Below, piece by piece: positions 14,907 through 19,501 of a stretch of 19,501 nt of DNA (positions are counted from its first letter, which is position 1; the number at the start of each line of letters is the position of its first letter). The position numbers and the translations under genes were made by a program. Source of the stretch: Verrucomicrobiota bacterium (lineage in GTDB: Bacteria > Verrucomicrobiota > Verrucomicrobiia > Opitutales > Opitutaceae); assembly GCA_003694825.1 (NCBI GenBank), contig RFJS01000140.1, positions 1-19,501 of the forward strand, written 5' to 3'. The notes below the pieces were generated by a model. It saw only the letters and a list, made by a program, of their open reading frames with translations, did not search any database and was not told the origin of the DNA.

Positions 14907-16049
14907 TCAGACCACCTGCCGGATGTACTTTCTCTTGGCCAGGCGCCAGACCACGACGAAGAAGGCCGTGAGCGGGATGGCGAGGATCATGCCGAGAATG
15001 CCATTGAGCGCCGTCCCCCAGAAAAAGATCGCGATGATGATGGTCACCGGATGCAGCCCGGTCTGTTTGCCCATGATGCGCGGCGTGAGTACATAGCCTT
15101 CGATGATCTGCACGAGGATGAAGACGCCCAGACAGAGCGCGACCGTGGCGAGGCCGCCGTCGGTCTGCAGGTAGGCCGTGGGAAGGACCGTGCCGAGCCC
15201 GAGTATTGTGCCGAGGTAGGGCACGATATTGAGCAGCCCCACGGCGAGGCCGAACACGACGCCGAACTGGAGCCCGGCAAGCGTGAAGCCAATCGCCAGC
15301 AGCACGCCCATGATCAGCCCGATGAGAAGCTGGCCGCGGAAGAAGGCGACGATGATGCCGATGAACTCCCGGGCGAGAAAGACGACATCCTCGCGCGTGC
15401 TGTCGCGCAGGAAGGGGAGAAAATCTCCGAGATTGCGCGTGGGATCTTCGTCGGATTGCAGGAAGAAGAAAAGGTAGACCGGAACCATGGCGAGGTTGGT
15501 GACGAATCCCGCCACCCCCAGCACGGTCGACGGCGCGGCCTTGAGTCCGGCGAGGGCGCCGAGGGCGGCGCTTCTGGCGTGCTCGACCCCCGTCTCGATG
15601 AGGGAGCGGAGCGTTTCATTCGCCATCGCGCGGTTGTAGAGGTCGACCCACGCGGGATAGGCCTTTTCGATCTCCGCACCGGCCCGCTGCCAGAGACCTG
15701 GAATCGCCTGCACGAGGTCCCCGATCTGTCGGAAAATCTCCGGGAGCACGAGGAGGAGCCCGGCGAGAAAGGCGACGGCCACCAGCAGATAGAGCAGGAT
15801 GACGCTGGTGATGCGCGAGAGCTTGAGGCGGCGTTCGAGCACGCCGATCACCGGACGCAGCATCAGCGCGAGAATGCCGGCCACGGCCAGCGGCCAGATG
15901 ACATGGGCGAAGGTCCCGGTGAGCCGCGCGAGTATGATAAAGCAGAATACCAGGAGCGCGACCGTTGCCATGAAGGCGAACAACCCGAGGGAAAAACCGA
16001 TCAGTCGACGTTGGTTGGGCGAGAAGAACGGAGAGTCGGCTTCGGCCAT
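14907..16049 (-). CDS. AI-2E family transporter (PerM/YdiK-like membrane protein)
   Basis: A 380-residue integral membrane protein. The layout is typical of the family: two or three hydrophobic segments within the first 110 residues, a long amphipathic region at about 110-200 (with LPEIFRQIGDLVQAIPGLW), then five further segments. Family-like pieces include FGLAVGLLNIVPYLGTILG and GYVLTPRIMGKQTGLHP, the latter a near-signature for AI-2E proteins. Despite the name, members export or exchange varied substrates, including Na+/H+ in some cases, so the cargo is unknown. ATG 16049 fits the family start; the frame is open upstream but encodes Pro/Arg/Ser-rich text. It lies 142 bases downstream of kbl on the same strand. 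Confidence 0.9.
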   Translation of the reverse strand: MAEADSPFFSPNQRRLIGFSLGLFAFMATVALLVFCFIILARLTGTFAHVIWPLAVAGILALMLRPVIGVLERRLKLSRITSVILLYLLVAVAFLAGLLLVLPEIFRQIGDLVQAIPGLWQRAGAEIEKAYPAWVDLYNRAMANETLRSLIETGVEHARSAALGALAGLKAAPSTVLGVAGFVTNLAMVPVYLFFFLQSDEDPTRNLGDFLPFLRDSTREDVVFLAREFIGIIVAFFRGQLLIGLIMGVLLAIGFTLAGLQFGVVFGLAVGLLNIVPYLGTILGLGTVLPTAYLQTDGGLATVALCLGVFILVQIIEGYVLTPRIMGKQTGLHPVTIIIAIFFWGTALNGILGMILAIPLTAFFVVVWRLAKRKYIRQVV

Positions 16050-16191
16050 GATGGCGGGCAGCGTGCCGCAGGGGCACTCGATCGGCGAGCCGAAAAAAGG
16101 CGGCGACCGGCTTCGGCCTTCCGGGACGCGTTCTTGCGGGGGTAGGGGGCGATTCCCGCCACCGGGAGCGCCCTTGCTGTTCCCGCCGCCG

Positions 16192-17373
16192 TCAGCGAAA
16201 CTCGCGGTAGACGCGGGCGAAGGTCTCGACGGCGAAGGCGAGATCCTCGCGTGTGTGCGCCGCGGATACCTGCGTGCGGATGCGCGCCGTCCCCTCCGGA
16301 ACGATCGGGTAGAAGAAACCGACGACATAGACTCCCTCCTCGAGCATGCGCGCGGCCATGCGCTGGGCGAGCACGGCATCGCCAAGCATGATCGGGACGA
16401 TCGGATGGGAGCCGTCTTTGACCGGGAGTCCGGCGGCCTTCAATGCGTCGCGATACCAGCGCGTGTTGGCCTTGAGGCGGTCGCGCAGCTCCGTCGAAGT
16501 TTCCAGCAGCTCGAGGACACGGATCGAAGCGGCGACGATGGGCGGCGCCACGGTGTTGGAGAAAAGGTAGGGGCGCGAACGCTGGCGAAGCAGTTCGATG
16601 ATCTCCCGTCGTCCGGATGTGTATCCACCGCTGGCACCGCCGAGGGCCTTTCCGAGCGTGCCGGTGATGATGTCGATGCGGCCCTGCACGCCGCAATATT
16701 CCGGGGTGCCGCGGCCGGTGGCGCCGAGAAAGCCGGCGGCGTGACAGTCGTCGATCATGACGAGCGCGTCATGGCGCTCGGCGAGATCGCAGATCGCGCG
16801 AAGGTTGGCGATGGTGCCGTCCATGGAGAAGACGCCATCGGTGGCGATGAGGCGGTGCCGCGCGTCGGCGGCTTCGCGCAGCCGGGCTTCGAGGTCGGCC
16901 ATGTCGTTGTGCCGGTAGCGATAGCGCCGGGCCTTGCAGAGGCGGATGCCGTCGATGATCGAGGCGTGGTTGAGGGCGTCCGAGATGACCGCGTCTTCCG
17001 GGCCGAGAAGAGTTTCGAAGAGCCCGCCGTTGGCTTCGAAGCAGGAGGGATAGAGGATCGTATCCTCGGTGCCGAGAAAGGCGGAGAGTTTTTCCTCGAG
17101 CTGCCGGTGGAGCGTCTGGGTGCCGCAGATGAAGCGCACGGAGGCGAGCCCGTAGCCCCAGCGGTCGAGGGCCGTGCGTCCGGCCGCGATCACTTCCGGA
17201 TGATTGGCCAGGCCGAGGTAGTTGTTGGCGCAGAGGTTGAGCACTTCGCGGCCGCCCTGGAGCCGGACGCGGGCGGATTGCGGGGAGTCGATGAGCCGCT
17301 CCGTCTTGTAGAGTCCCTGGTTGCGGATCTCCTGGAGGGTAGCGGCGATCCAGTCGCGGAATTGCGGGGTCAT
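16192..17373 (-). CDS. kbl: Glycine C-acetyltransferase (2-amino-3-ketobutyrate CoA ligase)
   Basis: A 393-residue PLP enzyme of the alpha-oxoamine synthase family (E. coli Kbl has 398). It cleaves 2-amino-3-ketobutyrate with CoA to glycine and acetyl-CoA. Seen: [14 protein letters not shown] (47-60), [12 protein letters not shown] (180-191), the PLP ring-stacking region [12 protein letters not shown] (206-217), and [14 protein letters not shown] with the Schiff-base Lys242. The pattern fits Kbl better than KBL-like biotin (BioF) or ALA (HemA) synthases, notably [15 protein letters not shown]. The usual partner threonine 3-dehydrogenase is not in the window. ATG 17373 starts the conserved sequence. 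The upstream 251 bases are shared divergently with the ACT protein gene. Confidence 0.93.
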   Translation of the reverse strand: MTPQFRDWIAATLQEIRNQGLYKTERLIDSPQSARVRLQGGREVLNLCANNYLGLANHPEVIAAGRTALDRWGYGLASVRFICGTQTLHRQLEEKLSAFLGTEDTILYPSCFEANGGLFETLLGPEDAVISDALNHASIIDGIRLCKARRYRYRHNDMADLEARLREAADARHRLIATDGVFSMDGTIANLRAICDLAERHDALVMIDDCHAAGFLGATGRGTPEYCGVQGRIDIITGTLGKALGGASGGYTSGRREIIELLRQRSRPYLFSNTVAPPIVAASIRVLELLETSTELRDRLKANTRWYRDALKAAGLPVKDGSHPIVPIMLGDAVLAQRMAARMLEEGVYVVGFFYPIVPEGTARIRTQVSAAHTREDLAFAVETFARVYREFR

Positions 17374-17624
17374 GCCCCCAGCGTGTGGAGGGCGCGCTGC
17401 GGCGCAACCGGGAAGGGCCTTGCGTGTGGCGGGTGAGGTCTTTTCGGAGTGCGCCCGAAAACGTGTGAAGCCGTTCGCCCGGGCTCTTTCCGATCGGCCG
17501 GGCCCGACGGCCCGAGGCGTGCCGGGCGGCGGTGTTTGGTGGTTCGCCGCACCACTTCGCGCAAACGGTCGCTGAAGTGGGAGTTTGACGTTTCCCGGCC
17601 CGCATAGCATCAACCAGCGGTTTC
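17374..17624. promoter_or_regulatory. Divergent control region between kbl and the ACT-domain gene
   Basis: A 251-base region with no credible gene. Plus-strand TTGACG (17585-17590) is a good -35, but the best -10-like hexamer, TAGCAT (17605-17610), is only 14 bases away, so the pair is doubtful. Just upstream sits an inverted repeat, described separately. A 6-bp hairpin CGGGCC-CGAC-GGCCCG lies at 17499-17514. No clear kbl promoter is visible on the minus strand. Confidence 0.35.
17552..17580. repeat. Inverted repeat just upstream of the ACT-domain gene
   Basis: CCACTTC (17552-17558) and GAAGTGG (17574-17580) are perfect complements; three more pairs (GCG 17559-17561 with CGC 17570-17572) extend the stem past a single bulged T. 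It ends four bases before TTGACG. This could be a repressor site or an RNA hairpin. GTGGT (17539-17543) can pair with ACCAC (17551-17555) instead, so two mutually exclusive stems exist. Confidence 0.4.
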
Positions 17625-18083
17625 ATGGCATCCGAAGTCGCCAGAGCACCCGAATCCGATCCGGTGAAGCAGTTCTCCGTCTTCGCCGAGAACAAGGTCG
17701 GCCGCCTCAAGGAGTTCGTCGATCTGCTCGCGAGCCACCATATCCACGTGCTGGGGCTGACCACCAAGGAAAACACCGACAGTGCGATCCTGCGCGTCAT
17801 TGTCGATGACCCCGACGCGGCGCGCCTGCTCTTTCTCGAGCACGGCTTCCCCTTCACCGAGAGCAATCTGCTCGCTGTCGAGCTGCGCACCGGGGCCGAT
17901 CTCGGTGAGGTGCTCGGCGCACTCTACAGTGCGGAGATTAACATTCACTACACCTATCCGCTCATCACGCGGCCGAACGGCCTGGCCGTTCTCGCGATGA
18001 GTGTAGAGGACCTCGATCTCGCCGCACGAGCCCTGCGGGGCAGCGGCCTGAGCGTGCTCTTCCAGCGCGATCTGTCTCGTTGA
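17625..18083 (+). CDS. Tandem ACT-domain protein (putative amino-acid-binding regulator)
   Basis: A 152-residue protein with two ACT-type repeats and no catalytic domain. Repeat one spans about residues 15-80 ([21 protein letters not shown] is the classic first strand and helix with Gly26-Arg27). Repeat two spans about 83-150 and contains [24 protein letters not shown] domains bind amino acids and often regulate linked enzymes. Stand-alone tandem ACT proteins are common in Verrucomicrobiota and Bacteroidota and are often described as acetolactate-synthase-like, but no partner is visible here. ATG 17625 is the only sensible start. There is no Shine-Dalgarno sequence. The next gene begins 86 bases downstream. 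Confidence 0.85.
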   Translation: MASEVARAPESDPVKQFSVFAENKVGRLKEFVDLLASHHIHVLGLTTKENTDSAILRVIVDDPDAARLLFLEHGFPFTESNLLAVELRTGADLGEVLGALYSAEINIHYTYPLITRPNGLAVLAMSVEDLDLAARALRGSGLSVLFQRDLSR

Positions 18084-18106
18084 CCCGCCGCCACGGGGAT
18101 TTGCCG

Positions 18107-18140
18107 GCCGGAGTGCTCCGGCGGCCACGGACGCTTTTTT
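18107..18140 (+). terminator. Weak terminator-like hairpin after the ACT-domain gene
   Basis: GCCGGAG (18107-18113) pairs with CTCCGGC (18116-18122). T6 follows at 18135-18140, but 12 bases after the stem, further than in a standard intrinsic terminator. It may be a partial terminator before the downstream kinase-like gene. Confidence 0.3.
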
Positions 18141-18169
18141 CCAACCACGACCCAAAACAACACCCAACC

Positions 18170-19396
18170 ATGACCAACCCATCATCGGATTCGGCCGGTG
18201 CGCCGGCGCAGCCGGTCTCCCCCCCGCATGTCGACCTCGAGGTCAAGGACGCTCAGATCATTTTCAATCGGGTCTGGGCAAAGCTCGAAGATGAGTTTGG
18301 ACGGGAGAATCTGCGTTTTCCAAAGGAACTGATCCTGCTCGGTGGCGCTCCCGGCGCGGGCAAGGGGACCAACACGCCCTTCATCATGAAGGTGCGCAGC
18401 CTCACCTGTGAGCCCATCGTGGTGAGCGCCCTGCTCGACAGCCCGGAGGCGAAACGCATCAAGGATGCCGGCGGCATGGTGGGAGACCGCGAAGTGGTCG
18501 AGATCGTCTTTCGCAAGTTGCTGGAGCCCCAATATGCCGATGGCGCGATCCTCGACGGGTTCCCGCGCACACGCGTGCAAGTGGAGTGTCTGAAGCTTCT
18601 CTACGATCGAATGATCGAATTGCGGCGCGAATTCTACGACACGCCGCTTCGTCGTTATTTTCGCCAGCCAGTCATCCACATCATGGTGCTTTTTGTGGAC
18701 GAACGGGAGAGCGTCGCCCGTCAGCTCCGGCGCGGCCGGATCGTCGCCGAGCACAACGAGGAAGTTCGCCGATCCGGGGTCGGGGAGCTGATGGAGGAAC
18801 GCGCGACGGACCAGAGCGAAGAGGCCGCGCGCCACCGCTACCGGGTCTTCAAGGAAAAGACCTACCACGCCCTGCAGTCGCTTCGGGAGATCTTCCACTT
18901 TCACTTCATCAACGCCCAGGGGCCCCTCGAAGAAGTCCAGGAAAACATTATCAAGGAGCTGCAGTACCAGAGTTCTCTGGAGCTGGATCCGCAAACCTTC
19001 GACCAGCTGCGCCGGCTGCCCCTGGCCTCGGAAATTATCGTCCACGCACGCCAGGAACTCGTGCGGCGGCTCGACGATTACGAGTTTCAGAAGAGCGAGC
19101 TGTTTCACCGGGTCCTGGACTTCATCGAGGCGCGAATCATGCCCATCGTGAAGCGTCACGCGATTTCCGGACGCGCGCAGATCAACTCTGAGGACCCGCT
19201 CCTCAACGATCCCGAAGCCCTCGCGATGCTCATCGATATCTTCTCCGAACGCGGCTACCACGCGGTCGTCGACCTGCACCGTATCGAGATTCCCGAACAA
19301 GTGGATCTCAAGACCGGCAGGATCTCGTGTCGTATGAAGAAAGTCTTCAGGATCATGGTGTCGTTCCTGGGGTCGGAGATCCGCCGCGGAGCGTAG
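18170..19396 (+). CDS. Nucleoside monophosphate kinase-like protein (adenylate kinase fold) with long C-terminal extension
   Basis: A 408-residue protein, almost twice the length of adenylate kinase (about 215). Seen: the P-loop [10 protein letters not shown] at 58-67 with Lys65; ILDGFPRT (127-134) with Asp129 and Arg133, the strongest adenylate-kinase signature; RQLRRGR (183-189) at the LID start; and [17 protein letters not shown] (210-226), matching the RxDD...R stretch. The usual STGDMLR acceptor-nucleotide motif reads VSALLDS (85-91), losing the Thr and Arg that contact AMP. Residues about 265-408 form an extra region, largely charged and helical with a late beta-rich part ([17 protein letters not shown]). 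I do not recognise it. The ATG at 18170 is chosen as the first ATG before the conserved part. The acceptor nucleotide and the role of the extension are unknown. Confidence 0.8.
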   Translation: MTNPSSDSAGAPAQPVSPPHVDLEVKDAQIIFNRVWAKLEDEFGRENLRFPKELILLGGAPGAGKGTNTPFIMKVRSLTCEPIVVSALLDSPEAKRIKDAGGMVGDREVVEIVFRKLLEPQYADGAILDGFPRTRVQVECLKLLYDRMIELRREFYDTPLRRYFRQPVIHIMVLFVDERESVARQLRRGRIVAEHNEEVRRSGVGELMEERATDQSEEAARHRYRVFKEKTYHALQSLREIFHFHFINAQGPLEEVQENIIKELQYQSSLELDPQTFDQLRRLPLASEIIVHARQELVRRLDDYEFQKSELFHRVLDFIEARIMPIVKRHAISGRAQINSEDPLLNDPEALAMLIDIFSERGYHAVVDLHRIEIPEQVDLKTGRISCRMKKVFRIMVSFLGSEIRRGA

Positions 19397-19414
19397 ACAA
19401 CACCCTGCCGCGAA

Positions 19415-19501
19415 TCAAAAGCGGCCGTAGAGACTCTCGGCGTAGCCGGTGAGTTCGGTGTAGCCGCGGCCGATCCTTGCGCCCGACGCATCGAAGACAT
19501 C
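19415..19501 (-). CDS. 3' end of a minus-strand gene (partial), lipocalin / carotenoid 1,2-hydratase-like C-terminus
   Basis: Reading the minus strand to TGA at 19417-19415 gives 28 codons with no stop, including RIGRGYTELTGYAESLYGRF. The piece G-R-G-Y-x-E-L-T-G-Y resembles the C-terminal signature of AttH/CrtC-like lipocalin proteins (secreted or carotenoid hydratase-like). The gene begins beyond the window edge. It converges with the kinase-like gene, with an 18-base gap. The call is moderate because so little is seen. Confidence 0.55.
   Translation of the reverse strand, partial: DVFDASGARIGRGYTELTGYAESLYGRF

Noticed and set aside
14760..17436. Two long plus-strand frames (about 461 and 545 codons) opposite the AI-2E and kbl genes
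   Set aside because: Both are antisense shadows; the minus-strand frames carry complete family signatures.
1..19501. tRNA, rRNA, CRISPR arrays, insertion sequences, prophage genes
   Set aside because: No cloverleaf, repeat-spacer pattern, transposase motif, terminal inverted repeats or phage structural protein was recognised on either strand.

Overview
This window (about 65% G+C by eye) is dense bacterial chromosome with no phage, IS, CRISPR, rRNA or tRNA signal. The mix of genes suggests Verrucomicrobiota, probably an Opitutales-like lineage. The clues are an AmmeMemoRadiSam gene pair, an FmdB-like protein with an acidic tail, a long adenylate-kinase-like protein with a C-terminal extension, and start sites that mostly lack a Shine-Dalgarno sequence. 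This taxonomic call is an inference; no marker gene in the window proves it.

Layout. (1) 1-841, plus strand: the last codons of an unseen gene overlap (ATGA) a short-chain dehydrogenase. (2) 896-2844, minus strand: an ATGA-overlapping pair, AmmeMemoRadiSam radical SAM enzyme followed by the Memo-like protein B. (3) 2845-3141: a divergent control region whose plus-strand leader can fold into a multibranched RNA. It runs into a KdgK-like PfkB sugar kinase (3142-4221) that ends in a good intrinsic terminator. (4) 4406-12140: a minus-strand block. Its transcription order is an MFS transporter overlapping a PfkB hexose kinase, an inositol-monophosphatase-family enzyme, a divergent DAHP-synthase-like enzyme, an FmdB-like protein, hemE and hemN. 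(5) 12226-13747, plus: 3-methyladenine DNA glycosylase and a secreted DUF3108 protein. (6) 13766-17373, minus: glycine C-acetyltransferase, an AI-2E family membrane protein and a metallo-beta-lactamase exonuclease-like protein. (7) 17625-19396, plus: a tandem ACT-domain protein and the long nucleotide-kinase-like protein. The window ends in the 3' end of a minus-strand gene with a lipocalin/CrtC-like C-terminus.

How the genes fit together. The dehydrogenase and the KdgK-like kinase both suit sugar-acid catabolism. The MFS/PfkB pair looks like a sugar uptake and phosphorylation unit. hemE and hemN catalyse successive heme steps and sit one base apart. Most of the rest is housekeeping.

Points most worth a second look: hemN carries an in-frame amber codon at codon 6; the DAHP-synthase-like protein keeps its metal ligands but has changed several substrate-loop motifs; the adenylate-kinase-like protein lacks the usual nucleotide-acceptor motif and has about 140 extra residues; the KdgK leader has a partial, unproven resemblance to a cobalamin riboswitch; and the dehydrogenase has Arg in place of the catalytic Lys. 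I found no clear multi-gene system that looks wholly new.
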